DNA from: Ptychodera flava | Lineage: Eukaryota > Hemichordata > Enteropneusta > Ptychoderidae | DNA length: 64,000 nt | Direction: 5' to 3' | Assembly: GCF_041260155.1 (NCBI RefSeq) | Contig: NC_091947.1 | Coordinates: 29,740,528-29,804,527, forward strand | In this document: positions 13,201 through 27,943 of the stretch, piece by piece | Position numbering within the stretch: position 1 is the first letter of the stretch | How the letters are laid out: every line of letters begins with the position of its first letter | Made by a program: the position numbers and the translations under genes | Notes under the pieces: model-generated | Told to the model about the DNA's origin: nothing | What the model saw: the letters and a program-made list of their open reading frames with translations, nothing else | The model's database searches: none

Positions 13201-16200
13201 AAAGAACGCTGTCTTGAGTCAGTACCATGTCAAATTGGCTTAGAGGACACACAGGTCTTGCTGTTTATTTCCATATCATCTCACCAGTTGTCCATCTCTT
13301 AACATTTTTATAGGTAACAACTCACATTTTAACATTATTAATGTCAAATCCTATCTAAGTTTATATCTTCAATACCAAGGTATAAACAATAAATTTTCAA
13401 TCAAAAATTCCTAACCCTTCTGCCTCCTATGAAAAGATGTAACAAAATCATATGGTTGAAGGATTAAGTGAGGAATTTTCTGCCTCAGTTCCTGTATTTG
13501 TATATAATCTCATTTACTCATAAGCATTTAAAGGTTAGCATTTCCGAATCAACTTCATTTTAACAACTATCATGACACTACCCTTAATTTTGTCCCATGC
13601 TACCTGTCCTTTTTACAGAGGAGATCATCAGAGGAGGTAAGAGGTGCATGCCAATCAACAAACAAACACCAATTGGCCAATCAGGTGACATGAAAGAGAG
13701 GAACTTGAGCAAACTCTTTCTCCAGATTACTCAACTAAGCAAAGTTGCCACATTCTGTTTTTATGATCAATCATCCTAGAAAAGATAAATTGCTATGTTA
13801 CAGAAAAACATCAACACTATTAAGCAAACATCTATTTCTTTGTTGAAATAACACCATCTGAAGGACACTATTATAAATTCAAAAAAATTTACCCAAATGC
13901 TTTTGATAATACCGGAAAGCTTTGCTTGTTTTGCAGAATCTGGAGAGTCAGAGTTTTTTATTTCTAATTATCATGTTAGTAACTGAGTGGCAATGTGTAA
14001 TAGTAAGTCAGGATTATGTACTGAATGGTGTCTTCTCTGTCGGTGGGGGCGCTATCACTCACACCTAACTTTCACTTTTTTCTCTGACAGGTTCTACCAA
14101 CTTACCTATGTTCTTCCTTGCTTGTCAGTCATTTTCAGATTCCTTGCAGTCCTGTCTGAACTACTTTATTCTTCTCCTGTCAGTGTCATGAAATATCATA
14201 AAGCTTTCAGAGCAGCTGCTGAGGTCATATTCATTTCTCAGAAATCACTTAGAATTATCCGTAACTGAATAGTTACGGATTTTGCAAAATTTCATATAGA
14301 CCTAGAACACAGGTCTTGGCCAAAGCTGCTAATTAATGACTACAGGGTATAGTTACGGATTTTGCAAAATTTCATATAGACCTAGAACACAGGTCTTGGC
14401 CAAAGCTGCTAATTAATGACTACAGGGTACAGCAATAAAACTGATTGCCAGCTAAGCTTCAGCGATGTTAACATTGGTAAAATAATGATGTATTACGTGA
14501 AAGAGAAAATATGACTAGGAATAGAATTTCTTCTATTTACAACAAAAAGTGATCAAAATCCATGATTGGTGGCAAAATTTAGACTTATTAGCATCATTCA
14601 TCCTTGCACAAGTTACTTAACAAAAAAGGTAGTGATTTGGTGAAAGTAGTCAATGGTTCAGTATGTACTGTTAAATACATGTACTGCCTTTCCTCTGTCA
14701 GAAATTAGTGTTACCAGTAGTTTTGTTCTGCAGAAATTAGTATTTTTGGTAGTCTTGAGTTAAGTATTATCAAATGCTGTTTATCACATCAACTAAACAA
14801 AACTATCGATGTTCTTTATAATGAAATAATGCGTATATATTAATTATGGGGCTTATTAGTGTCATTATATATTGTACAAACTTTTCAAAAATTACTAGTT
14901 TTTCATCAACATGACAAACTGGATGGTTATTAGTTGTCAAAGAAACTCCTGTTTTTAACATGCAGTAAATGTCCAATGTTGTTATCAGCATGAACAGCTT
15001 GCTAGGTATGATCGGTAATTAGAGAAACATTCAGTTGCCCTGAAAGTTTTTGGTAGTATTTATACTCGCAGTACCTGTTCTGACAAATTCTAGATTTGTG
15101 ATTTTTAACAAACTGTGTCATGAAACGCAATCAGTAGACACATATTGAATGCTGGCAGCATGATTCCTACATTCCCTGCATAGGTTATATCTGTAGTAGC
15201 TGTGTAGATCTCACCAGCATGTCATGAAATACCCTTTATCCTCCCTACCTAGAGACTTGCTACCATTGACAAGCATGCAGTGTGCAGGGTTCTCCACAAG
15301 GGGATCTACAATGATGGGCCAGCTTTTACCTTTGGTGGCAGCCTATTCATATAAAGATCATTTGTATGACAATGGGATATGTAAATTTTGGATTATTATG
15401 TTAAAAATGCCATCTGTTTTTGAAGTTTTGAAGTTGTGGAGAACACTGAGTTTGGTATGACCTAATGCTAAATACTCAACACTAAAATGTCACTAATATG
15501 CATGCTTATGCACAGCACTATGGATCTACCAAAGTTTGGATGTACTGCCAGACAAAAATCATGTTATTTGCTGCTATTATAATTCTCGAATTCAAGTAAC
15601 TCCTAAAAAGAAACATTTGTTCCACTAAAAAGAGTGGGCTTCAAGTGTTCAAATATCAAGCCTAGTAAACAAATTATGCCGCAAATAATTTTCGTATATC
15701 GGTCTCATATATACAGTTTTCCCCAGTACATCCAATCTTTTCTAAAAATAATTTCAATAAATGCAAATTCTATGTATATGTCTGACACTGCAAACAGTAA
15801 CTGCAACCTCTGCAAATATCAGCTTTCAGTAACCAAACACTGCAAATTAATCCAAAACAATTGTGTGCAAAACTAACAGCATTAAAATTTGTATTTTGTT
15901 GCAGTCATGATATAATAAAATAATAAGAGTAAGAATCGTAATTCATGTGAATGTATTGAAAATGTAGTGTTTGTAAACATTTTGCTATGTGCCAAGTGAT
16001 GTTTGTTTTTGTACAGTCACCACATGGCAGCATTTGTCCTTCTAAATAATCCATCATCATTCCATGAAGCTAATTAACAAAAGTTATGAGAGCTTCAACT
16101 TGATGTTAATTCTTTACTTTAATAATCAGTGTCTACATATTGTTAAAAACAAATAACACAGTTTTCCAAAGAATTTAATGTGTAGTCTATGGAAGCTCAC

Positions 16201-19200
16201 ATAGAAATAAGCAGATTAACCGCTCAAATATAGATGAATGCTAGTCCTTGATGAATACTGGGCCACGTGTCAGTAATAGTAGCTATCAGTGCTGTCTTAG
16301 GGTGCCTTCTGTGATGAATAAATACAAACATACCCCCTAGGATGACATTGAATTGTTCTACAGCCAAATGGCAGTAATGGTAGCTATCAGTGCTGTCTTA
16401 GGGTGTCTTCCATGATGAATAAATACAAACATACCCCCTAGGATGACATTGAATTGCACTGCAGCGTAGAGTGGGCTCCGTCTTCTTCAGACTTGCCAGC
16501 AAACAAAACAATAGTGTTTCATACATCATCCTTTGGAGTGTAAATATATTATAACTCAGGATAAAATAGAATGAAACAGAATTTAAAAAAACTCAGAATA
16601 AAATAGAAAATAGTGTAATTGAGTGCAGTCACACCTAAAGTTAAAATTTGTCAAGCTTTTTAGTAACAAATATCAATGCAAGTAGTCTGTGCACAAGCTG
16701 TTCTAGAATATCCTAGTGTAAGAACCTCTGTACAATGTAATTACTTGTACTGAATTGTTCTCCTTCTGTTTGTGAATATTTTTTTTTCTGCAGAATTCAG
16801 CCTCACAAGTACCAAATACTGAATTTGAATTGTACGACATGCAGGAAGTGTGGTCCAACATACAGGCAGCTGTAAGTCACCCTCTATGCTGTGCTTCAGA
16901 TCCAAGTTAAAAAAAACCAAATTTTTCTTTCTTGAATGTGATTTCAATCATAGGAATGCATTAACTGTGGAACAAGAGCTGTTAGACATTTTTCCAGAGT
17001 TTACTTTTTACTGTGTTCAATGGTATCCTTTCTGTTCACTAGCCATCATGAAGAAAAGTTCAAAAAGACAGCAAGTGATGAGGACTTTGTAAAATGTACA
17101 GGATCTGTCGTCACCCTTCAGCAGTGTTCTGTAGATCATTTGATAAAAAAAACAACAAACATTAATTTCATTTCAATGAGAGGGTGTCCAGTTACCTTCA
17201 GTAGTGCTCTTAGTGTGGTCCTTCCTTTTATGGATTGATGCAATTGAGATTTCAACAGCACGATGCAGATTCACCAGAGAAATGTTGTAGTACGTTTTAC
17301 CAGATTTGAAGCTAACAGCAACACACCTTGGCAATAATCTGTAAAATCACTCAAACATTGTTGTGTTTCAGTTACAAATGTTGCTTGGAGATTACTTGGA
17401 TGTGCAGAACACTACGACAACAAAACAAGAAACTCCAACGACATTCAGCAACACAACCACGTAGGTGTAATCTTTCTGTTTGCACAGATACCTGTTCTTT
17501 TAGATTTTGATGTCAAGTTTTTGTTAATGAAGTGGTCAGATTTTCAAAATAACAGTACAATAGACATCATTTGTTAGATATGTTGAAGTTAGTTAAGATA
17601 ATTTTTGAGATGTAGTACTGCTTTAACAAATATTGAAATTTGATACAGAAAAAGATATTTGGTTTTGACTCTCACACACTTTTATGAGCACCTTAGAATA
17701 TGTGTGGAATCATTGTGTAGTGTGTCCGTTGTCTGCCTGGATGCCTGTAAGTTTGTATGTTTCTGTTTGTCTGTGTGAGATGTGCTGATTCTTTCAACTG
17801 TATTACAGGTTGCTCCCAATTTGTTTTGGATTATTACGTAACAGTAATGTTGTTTTCAGTAATTTCTGTTGGCTTCAGCATACCTTGGATATTATTGAAA
17901 GGAACTGAGGCAATGAAGGCAACCAGAACAGCGCCCCCGGTGTCCACTAACGTGCAGGCTATACTGACATCAATGAAAGTCTGACAAGATAGTTTTGTGG
18001 CAAATTCAATTGCAATATCACCCCAGCTGTCGAATGATTACTTTATTGTTCCACATTTCTCGCAATAATGTGCTAGATCATTATATCCATAATATGAAAT
18101 GCCAGCTTCTTACCTGAAATTACAAGTTGTGTACCACTTTTATCATTCATTCATACAGCGATATTGGTTCATACTTTTCCAAACGAAGACCAAACAGACC
18201 CAAAATGTCACTATTTAAATTTGAACAGTCATCACACGCCATTAGTATGAACAATTACCTCAGAGAACAGAAACAGCCTGGATTTTATGGATTGGTGAGT
18301 ACATCTTTCAGCCACTTCAAAGGTCGTTGACACCTGTAAGCTGCTGCTGTCCTAGGTTTTAATAGGTTTTATGAAAACTTCAAGTTTGAAATATGTCTTG
18401 AATTGAATCAACCGATATCTCATGGGAGTATTTGGTGTGGTAAGCATTGAAAACAGGAGACCCAGCCGGCAGTAGTTTTGACACATCCATTGCAGGATAG
18501 AGTAAAGGTCAAAGTTAATGTTTAAGAGGTTTGATTGCAATTGTCAGTCCATTGGTTAGTCTGATATGGACAACCTTTGTGCATTTCATGTCACCCACTG
18601 TTCTGAATGCTCACCCTTTGTTTTAGATTGGAGGAAGTTCAATATGTACATTTATTACCTGGTATTTATCAAACTACAAACAAATTAGAAATGTCACTTT
18701 ATTTCTCCCTAAAACCAGATCCAATAAATAATACATGTCAGTGATATCTGTGCATATACAATAATTAGAAGAGTCAGTGTCTCAACATGCCAGTCCCATG
18801 TACTGTGTTCACTATTGCTTCAAATGTTAAAACATTGTCACCATTTGTTGTTGACAGGACACTGAGAATCAAGAGAAGGACATAGATGAACCCAGATATG
18901 TCTGTGACCCGTCGGCTAAAAACATCACTGAAATTTTCAATACTCTGAGACTGTTTATCAGAGAAATTGAAGTCAACACTGGATGCATCCAAGGGTAAGT
19001 GATAGTAATGCAATATGAAATACCCAATGGTAGTAACTATTTCAAATGTCAATCAAATATGCATTGTATTGGTTACCTCTGTGCTTGGCAGATTGCAGGC
19101 TACCACGCCAGTTTGCCTCTAGCTTACTGGTCATTCTAGTCTAGTTGATTGCTCATTGGCAGGCATGTTGATGAAACTAGCTCACCTGATATTTCTTATC

Positions 19201-22200
19201 TTTCTCTTCTGCAACTGTCTCATCATTCCTCATTCCAAATAACATTAAGACTCAATCACAATAGTTCCATGAAGTTGATGGTGTATATTGTGTTCTTACT
19301 CAATGTTATACTTTTGATAGAAGGGACAAGGAGACAGATATATAGATTGATAAGAAGACAAGGACAAACAAAAGAAAAAGAAACTGATGAAACAGTCATG
19401 GAATAGACAAGAGGAAGGGATAAACTAAAAGAGATTGAGAAAAAGAAAAATAAGCGAAGCTAATGCTATCTTGTAATCACCACAACAAAAATGTTTCTGT
19501 GTTTATAGGTCTCATTGCACTTTACATGGTTTCATATCGGATTTTATCAAAGACATATTTCTAGGACAAGTCCACTGTGAAATCAACTCCAAAATTGAGC
19601 TTGTAACCAAAGGTAGGTTGACGTCACTGAAGTGTAATTTGACACATTGTGATGATAGATCTGTGTTGTTGACAGTATGTGTGGACCATACTGAGAAATG
19701 AGTACTTTATAAAAATACTATTTTAGAAGTAGGCTGTGTTTATGATGAAAGAGGTAGTCTTTTTCAAACTTTGTCTATTGATAACACCAATACCAACAAT
19801 CTCAATATCGCATATTGAGCTCATTAACTTGTTTTCATATGCACAGGTGGTGATGGACTGAAAAGTTTGATAGACGCTTCTACTCAGAAAATGCTTGGTG
19901 TCTCTAAACCACTGCTGCAGGTAAGAAGATTATGACAGGTCTTCATTAGTAGCCAATCTGATGTAGAATTTATTTAGCTTGTTTGAAGCCAGTGAAAATG
20001 TTAAAACTTGAACACAGAAAAATTTGGAGTTGCAGGAATTGATAATGATAATTACTGTAGTATTCAGAACATTGCGAGAATGTTCAGATGTGAATTTCTT
20101 TCAATATGAGTTTCACAAAAGAACCTGTGCTTCAGACCAAATAACAGAAATCATAATTATATTTACTAGAGCAGTTTGTGTGACAACTCTTGATTTCTAA
20201 AAAACATTAATGGTATTGAAAATCATGATTCTATAAAAATAGATGTCAAAGAAAAAACTGCGCATTCATAGCGACTTAAAATCTGGATATGAATTGTTGT
20301 AAAATGCTGTAGATCTGATATAATTTTACTACAACTGCATAGTTGGGGCACTAAGTTTTACTTTCTGTTTTGTTTTCTTGCCTCCAGAGCACCATTACAG
20401 TGGAGAAAGCTGTGAGTGAGTTGAGAGAATTAATGAAATCGTTGCCAGCGTATGCTGACCAGTTCCTAGCAATGATATGCAAGGTGTTACAGGGATACAA
20501 AGATATCTGCCATAATGCTTACAGAGGTATGCAGCTACACTTGCCATTGAAAATATAGCATTTTGACAGTGTAAATTTAGATGTTATTTTTTGAGGTTGA
20601 AGTAGAGACATGCCTTTATTTTCATGATATAAAATAAATTTTCTCACTAAAGGTAAAGTCAGTGCAAGAATGTAATATAGGCATATGTAAGTTAGAGGTT
20701 CACGAAACATCAGAGACCCTATTCTTACAACAATAGTTTGAGTAAACTATTTTCTTTACGATATTGACATTGCACAGATCAAAATTGCACAGATTTTTGC
20801 TGGATTGTATTACAACTTTGTCATACTAATGTGAAGCAGAAATTTTTATTTACCTGTAAACACACATTTTCTATGACATTCACTGCTATGAGAAAATTCT
20901 GCAAATCATAGGAATTCATCAAGCTTTTTAATTTCTCCAAAACTTGTACATTTTGTAAGCAAGACTCCAGTAACTTTCATCAGTCAGTTGATGGTAAAAT
21001 GCACCAAGATTCAGAAAATGGCAGAGGCTGTCCTGAGTTCTGTGTCAAAACAAGGCTTTACATATTTTGTGGCAATCTTTGTTGTAGGAATTGTACAGCC
21101 TGAAGCTGAAGACAAGAGGATCATCAGTGCCACATGGGCCAAAGATGAAGATATATCGCGATTACTGAGATCACTGCCCAACTGGATCAATCTGCAAAAT
21201 CACAGGAAAGAAAATGCAGAGATTGAAGTGGAAAGTGTGGATGAAATCAGAGCCAGAAATACCAAGGTAGAGTATCAGATGATATCATACCATCCTCAAT
21301 CCCGATACAGTAAATAAGTTCATGACTTAAACAATGCTACAACAATAGTGTTTGAAGTTGTCACACATTCCTTGCAGCAATGCCCTCTTTGTATTTGATA
21401 TCAGATATTGGAAGACCATATTTCTGAGACTCGGCTCCCAGGACTGCTTTACTTTACACAAAAATTGTCATTTTTACATGGACTGGAAACAGTAGCCATT
21501 CTAGAACCAAATTCTAAATTCATTCAAATATGTTGAGTATCCAGAAAAATTAGACTTTTATTTAATAGACCCATTGTTAAATACAGATGTTACGGTTGTT
21601 TTTGAGCTGGATTGTTACTAACAATATTGTGTGACTTATGTTTAGGAATCGGAACTGCTGATTGGTAACCTAGGCGACAAAGTCATTCCAAAACATGAGG
21701 TGTTACTGGATGTGAATGATTTGAAATCATTGGCAAATCTTCATGAAAGTCTTGTGAGTATGAATATTACTGCCACATCATGTAGCTGGTGTTATACCCC
21801 TTCTGATAGCTGCTGTAACTGGAAAATGACAGGATTTGCATTGAATATCAAACCAGGTTTATGTTGTGCCAAAATAATAAAATTGAAGTCCAAAACATTT
21901 CTGATGTTGATTTATTATATTCTATTATTATATTTACCTTTTAATGTTTTAAGGATGATTTTGCCAATTTCTTGGTGACATAACCAGACAAGTGAAATTT
22001 CAGATCACCGACTATTAAATGTATATGAACAAGTGTTCATAACTATCTGAGAGGATATTCTACAAAATTCTGTACCTATCAAAATTTTATTGATAATGAA
22101 GAAGAGTAAGATTGCCACATCATTGATAAAATCTGATATCTTGGATTTACAGGAATGGTTCACAGGCAAAGTTCAAAGTCTGGCATCACAACTGTCTAAC

Positions 22201-25200
22201 TCCCCTGCTGTAATCATGGCGATAGAAAACAGACCAAGTGTAAGTTATCTTTCATACCAAGCTTTGTTTCTTGCCATTTTGTTTCTCATTCTTGAATTAT
22301 GTCACCAGACCTGGCATTAGAATGATTCTTTGATAGGTTGATTCATATTTCATCCAAAGAGTTGTTTACTCACAGTAAGTTAACCCTTTGAGGGCTGTAA
22401 TTTTCCCACCAAAAGTTTAGTGCAACATTTTACTAATTTTTATGAATTTTTCTGTGAGTCTTTTAATGATTTTGGACAAAATTGACATCATATTTCATTG
22501 GCTACAGTTTTTTATCAAAATTTTGGTAAAATTCTGAAAAAAATCGACTAGGATATATTTTATAAAGGCGACAAAAATTGACGTTGGCACTCATAGGGTT
22601 AAGTACAAGTTACAAGTGTATTTTCTCAGCCACTCATGCTGGGCTTGTTATCAAGTGTTAATCAACACTCTGTCTACATGCATACATATATGAAGGTAAA
22701 TGGATCTGCAAGCCTCTTGAAATCAACATACCAGTGCTTTGCTTCTAGGCTCTTAATTTCGAAATGTTACTCAGCTCCCAACTCATTGACATGGGACAGC
22801 CATATTTGTCATGGGTTTCCTTGACCACAATATTGTTTCAAAGTGTAAGCTGAAAACAGCTTTATATCAGTTTGATATCATTATGTGAAATGAAACAAGA
22901 GGGAGGTGTTTTCTACCATCAACATGAATATTTTTACATTTGTCGAGCAAAGCTTTTGAGTGTTGACATTCTCTGAATGCTTCTTTTCATGGAAAGTAGT
23001 TATACCTTCATGGATCATTTCTTGTTTCAGGATATTCCTGTACTACCAGAATCCTCCTTGAACTCACTGGTTACCCTGGCTAAGGAGTTCCAAGACATGG
23101 CGGAGACCTGTTTGTTGGTTTTACATCTGGAGATCAGAGTCCACTGTTTCTACTTCCTGATGCCAATTCTCATGCAGGTGAGTACAGTAGCAGTCCAGAC
23201 TCTGAGAGATTTTAAAAACATTGCAGCTTTAGCAAGGTGTAGATGGCTAAGGTAGAATATGCCTTGTGTACAGATATTCAGACTCTCAGATTTATCAACA
23301 TTTCTAGTCTAACACTTGTGGGGGCTCACTTTAAAGCTCTTAGGATAGGAAAACTTCTTAATGTCTGAGTTTTTCAAAAATCAAAAATTTCATTTTTCCC
23401 CATTGAGTTCATACAGAGATGATTGCTATTTTGAATTTCAAATATTGGTAAATATACGGCAATTTTGTTTCTCTTGTAACAAACTTTGCATTGTGACCGC
23501 TGCTTTTGCTTTTGAAAGAGATTGTCGAAAGTTTCATTATGAAAACAAGTTTAAGCAAAAGTTAGAGTTTTTTTCGAGGCATATACCTGCCTTACAGGGA
23601 TGCCACAGAGTTAAACAGTCTCTGGAGTAAAACAGTCAAAAGTGTGCGCCAGTATTTGCTTTATGGTGTCATACATAACATCGTATGAAGATTACACATC
23701 TTATCACACCCAATACATTCCTTTAAAAGAAAGGCATGATGTATATCAAGCAGAAATATTTTTGTAGAAATTCTCTGATTGCGTATTTTATTAGAAGATA
23801 AAGTTATGGGAAAAGTAATCAATATGTATTTTTCTCCAACCCAATTACAGACTTCTTTCTCATCAACTACGGACATATCCGATCCAGACAGCAACACTTT
23901 GAAAATGAACAAGGATTTGGTAGCCATAGAAGAGGCACTCAGTATCAGCCTACAGCAGCATAAATTTAAGTATGTTGACCACATAGAATAGTTTGTAAAA
24001 TGCAAAGATACTACAGTGGGCAGGATACCATGACTTTATCTACATTGCCGAGATGAAGTCATCAAACACCCAAATATTATTACATCAGTGTTGCATGCAC
24101 GCAGTCTTTATTTAACTTCTCTCTAGTGTTAAATTTCTGATTTCTCACAAATATTGCACATTTTTGTCATTTTGAGTGCAATTCAATGTTTTCTATAAGT
24201 GAAATCTCAGTCATCTTTATGCAGAATTTTATCAAAATTAAGAAATTATGAATTGTTCAGCCTCTGGACTTCATTATTAAAACAACTGCATCAATCTGTT
24301 GTATTTGTGATGATCAATGTTTCTCAATAGAAAAATAATTCACTGATTGATTTATATTGACACATGTATGCAATTCACAAAATTCTAAATTATGTTTTCC
24401 AGATATATTCTTGAAGGAATTGGTCATCTCATAGCTTCTATCCTTGTCAATGGTGCTCAGTACATCAAGAGAATGAATGAATACGGTATCAAGAAAATGT
24501 AAGTATCTTCACAGCTCACCAGTCATCCAACAGAAATCGTAGTCAAGGTTACAGGGTGATTGATTTGCACAAAACTAATTCATTTGTTGTATAAGCACTT
24601 AAAGAGATACACACCTTAGTCTTCAAAACAGAATGATATGTTTGAATGTCTTTTGAATTATTTTTAGCAGAATGTCTTAGATGCTTGGAAATTTTATACT
24701 CCTTTGAAAGTATTCAAAAGTTTGTTGACTACAATTACTATATTTTCTGTTGGCATTGCAGGTGTCGTAACATTTTCAGCATCCAACAGAATCTAACTAA
24801 CATAACCATGTCCAGAGAAGCTGACTTGGACAATGCACGGCAGTACTATGAACTCCTAGATATTGATGCTGATGTACGTATCATGGAATGTCATTTTTAC
24901 AGTGTGTCTCTTTCTATTTTCACTCTCACACCACTTGATTGGTGATTGCTTATTCCTCACTGTTTGACATTGTGTTTTAAGATTTTCTTAATAGAGAATG
25001 AAAAGATTGAATATATGAAGGCATACTTTAAAAGTCATCCAAAATTGTACCTGGGAACCATTTTACAAAATCTGAATCACTGTGTCTAATGTTGACAGTC
25101 AGTTTCTTAGTAAACTAAGGCCTAGACTACATGTAGCTGTAAGACGTAACAAGTGCAGGAAGCACCCTCCATGCTCATTGGTGATGAAACAAGAGTCACA

Positions 25201-25607
25201 ACTATCCATTGGTAGATATGGCCACAAGCTATAACAATATTGAATTACTGTTTCAAAACATCTCACGACAACAAGTCATTCCTTATGGTTACTTCTATTA
25301 ACATGTAATGAACAGCAAGAATAATTTTTTTGAAAAGTGCTCTGCAGAATTATACAGTATACTCTCAAGTTCAAATAGAGAATTGCTTCATGCTACAGAT
25401 ATTTACACATATTATTCAACATATTTTCTAATTGTTTTGCAGGAGATCTTGGACAAAATTGTTGGTCAGGGTCCAGCATTCGATGAGCTTCAGTATCTGT
25501 TTTTACTCAAATTACAACATAGAAGCCGTGCAGGAACCAGTCAAAAATTGTTGACAAAGCGAGAACAGAGACTTCGAGAAATCATGAAGCAAGCAAATGG
25601 AATTTGA
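7217..25607 (+). CDS. EXOC4: EXOC4 (Sec8), exocyst complex subunit, complete, 25 exons, 963 aa
   Basis: Subunit of the octameric exocyst, which tethers secretory vesicles to the plasma membrane. Exons: 7217-7270, 7416-7456, 8672-8760, 9086-9287, 10107-10195, 10593-10669, 10953-11163, 11828-11976, 12255-12325, 12531-12669, 16794-16871, 17372-17460, 18159-18294, 18858-18994, 19509-19612, 19847-19920, 20388-20526, 21088-21266, 21646-21753, 22153-22239, 23031-23177, 23851-23969, 24403-24498, 24762-24873, 25443-25607. These total 2,892 nt in one open frame; human Sec8 is 974 aa. Sec8 landmarks are [48 protein letters not shown]-like [40 protein letters not shown] and [15 protein letters not shown]. 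The start was chosen because [10 protein letters not shown] joins in phase to exon 2, next to the divergent BRD8 start. Exon 12 has the weaker donor GTAGGT. The longest intron (12670-16793) holds two tandem duplications. Confidence 0.96.
9504..9654 (+). repeat. Short interspersed element, copy A, EXOC4 intron 4
   Basis: About 150 bp bounded by TTAAAGGCC and GGCCTTTAA. It contains the palindrome GATCCCCGGGATC near the left end and is nearly the reverse complement of 11308-11447. Shared blocks include CCAGGGACTTGATC, GTTCTAGTCTGT, GTGTCATAGC and GCAAGACAATCTGA. The inverted ends and small size suggest a MITE-type element. Confidence 0.75.
11308..11447 (-). repeat. Short interspersed element, copy B, EXOC4 intron 7, inverted relative to copy A
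   Basis: Reverse-oriented relative of 9504-9654, about 85-90% alike by eye. It ends GGCCTTTAAG and carries the same GATC-rich palindrome, here GATCCCGGGGATC. The two copies sit 1.65 kb apart in opposite orientation, so the EXOC4 pre-mRNA could form a long hairpin spanning exons 5-7. Confidence 0.75.
14270..14429. repeat. 80-bp unit in perfect or near-perfect tandem duplication
   Basis: Two adjacent 80-bp copies (14270-14349 and 14350-14429) begin TAGTTACGGATTTTG and end ACTACAGGGTA. I see no difference apart from the final base or two, so the duplication is recent. It lies in the 4.1 kb EXOC4 intron 10. Confidence 0.9.
16271..16464. repeat. 101-bp period tandem duplication
   Basis: CAGTAATAGTAGCTATCAG at 16271 recurs as CAGTAATGGTAGCTATCAG at 16372. 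Each is followed by AATAAATACAAACATACC and a CCCCTAGGATGACATTG block, with only a few substitutions. Non-coding, same EXOC4 intron as the 80-bp duplication. Confidence 0.85.
22384..22598. mobile_element. piggyBac-type MITE flanked by TTAA
   Basis: A 215-bp non-coding element lies in EXOC4 intron 20. It is bounded by TTAA on both sides (22380-22383 and 22599-22602). The termini read CCCTTTGAGGGC and GCACTCATAGGG, imperfect inverted repeats. The TTAA target and CCC ends are the hallmark of piggyBac-mobilised MITEs. Confidence 0.75.
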
Positions 25608-27943
25608 AGTTACAAGCAGGTTTTTTTATGTACATTGAAGAAAGCGTATAATTTTTTTCAAAGTTTGTTTTTTATTATCACCCAAAGATGCTTTATAAAC
25701 ATTTTTTATTACTTGTTTGCTCCCAGAATGCATTGGTGCAGGAGGAATGATATACAACTTTACTAGTATTACAGAGGTTAGGTATAGTGAAAAGAAATAT
25801 ATTGATAACAACACAGATCCTTGACAAGTATTAAGACATGCAAGTATATAGAAAACTAGCTGTACTGTAGAATGGTGTGAAATCATGAATTCCCTTGACT
25901 ACTGCATTCTGGAGTGATGTGAAATCACCATTCCCACCTTTGAAAGAAATGACTAAAGCTAGTAGTTACATCTCTGAGAAGTATTAGCAACCATTTGGTG
26001 TTGCCACTTTATATTGCCTTTTTGTCTTCTGGAATTTGTGTAAAAATGAGAACGTAATGTCAAGAGTTGTAGTGAAGAGAGTGTTGTCAGCCATATTGGA
26101 CCGTTGACCTCAAAATTTCACTTTGAGAAATAACCTGAAGTCAAGTTTTGCTATACATAAATCTGCCTGAAGTACATTGTTCAGTAGAAAACATGAATAC
26201 TGTAATAATCAGTGGGACATTATGTCATATGATTTGTTGTTTAAGTGTTTATGTACGGCATATCCTAGTAACTGATTGCTAGCATGCATTCTGTTAAAAG
26301 CAAGTGTATGCATTGTCATACACATTACTCTGCCCCATGCACCAAAGTACCTCTGATGAAAGACCAGTCTGAAACAAAGCACCCTACAGGCTGAAAGATC
26401 TGGCAAGTATATCAGCATTTGTGCTAGAATTTAATGCCAGCTAGACATCAATTCGGAGATGTTTTTCACTGTAGATGGAACTGTTCAGCTTAATTTGTTA
26501 AATGAAAATCTATACTGATTAGGAATTGCTCAGTTAATGACTTGCAGTAATTTCATGAACATTGACATCGTCATTATGAATCATGTATCTTTAAATTTAA
26601 ACACTTGATGACTCAATGTTTTTAGGGATAAAATATGGCATATATCGATGGCCATCCAAAGGACAATTGTTTTTAAATTCTGTTAATCTTTATGTCATGT
26701 GAAGCATTGGCTTTGAATCCAAAGACACATCTGTGGGGCATCATTCATTGCCAAAGCACATGAATTGTGTCCACAACCATCAACCAATCTGTGAACACAC
26801 AGATATGAACCATATACTGCCTCTCTCTCTGTAAATTTTCAACGTATTGTGATATTTGGCATTAGAAAGTTTCCATGATAATTTCTGTCAGATATGAAAA
26901 ATATGGCCACCAATTTTCAAAGTACATAAGTGTACAATTTCTCTCTGTTATTGTTTTTAAAATGCAGTATTTGTTTTATTTCTGCCCCTACTGCTATAGA
27001 CTGGCAGATCTGTTGCTAGAGGGCGCTGTAAACAGCTCCCTTGAGTGACAGATCTTCCAGTCCAAAGTCAACAGTGCATGTTGATAAAGGAGATCATATG
27101 TGATGTTGTAATTTGAAAGCCGTTTGTAATGCCTCAAAACTTGAAAAATGCTGTTCTTTTCTATTCAAAGGAAACTCTATAAATGCTTTTGCCAAACACC
27201 TGGAAATCTGGAAGACGTACCCTCCTGTGAAACAAATTTCATGATACCTTATATACCTGTATACCAAACCAGTGGTGGAAAAAATACATGAATGATAAAA
27301 AGATCTGAAAATATCACATATACCTGGATATATTAAAGATATATACTTCAGTTGCTGAAGAAATCTATGTAAATAAAGTAGTGTCAAATAGCTCCTTCCA
27401 CTTCTCATTTCCTAAGTCCCTTTCTCTTATAGTAGCAAGTGCTGAGGTGTATTGCCAAAGTATGTGCAATTGCGTGCAATAAAATATGTCAAGCTCATAT
27501 TTTGCTTTGTGTCAATTTTTTTTAATAATATCGACAATGTTTGCAACTTGAGAAGACATCAATCTGATTTGTTAGGCCTGCAGTATGCATGCTTTGTCGG
27601 TTGTCTAGTACAGATAAGATACCGTGTAGGTATGCCAGATTTGGCATTTTACGTGTGTCACTGAGCAAAACCTTTGGTTTTGGATTTTTGCAATATAATA
27701 AAACTTGATAAATTGAAGGCATGTTGCAGGTCTGACATAACAGCCATGTTGTCTGTATGAAAGATCAGGCTGGCTACAGGTCTGTAACTAACATTTGAGG
27801 CATTCTGCAGATCAGGCAGGCTGCATGTTTGCCCTGCAGGACATGCCACCAGTCTGAATCCATTCACATGCATGTGACCTGTTAGTCATACATGTACCAG
27901 TACAATCCATACCAACTTTGCTGTGAGGTCCTCATATCAGACA

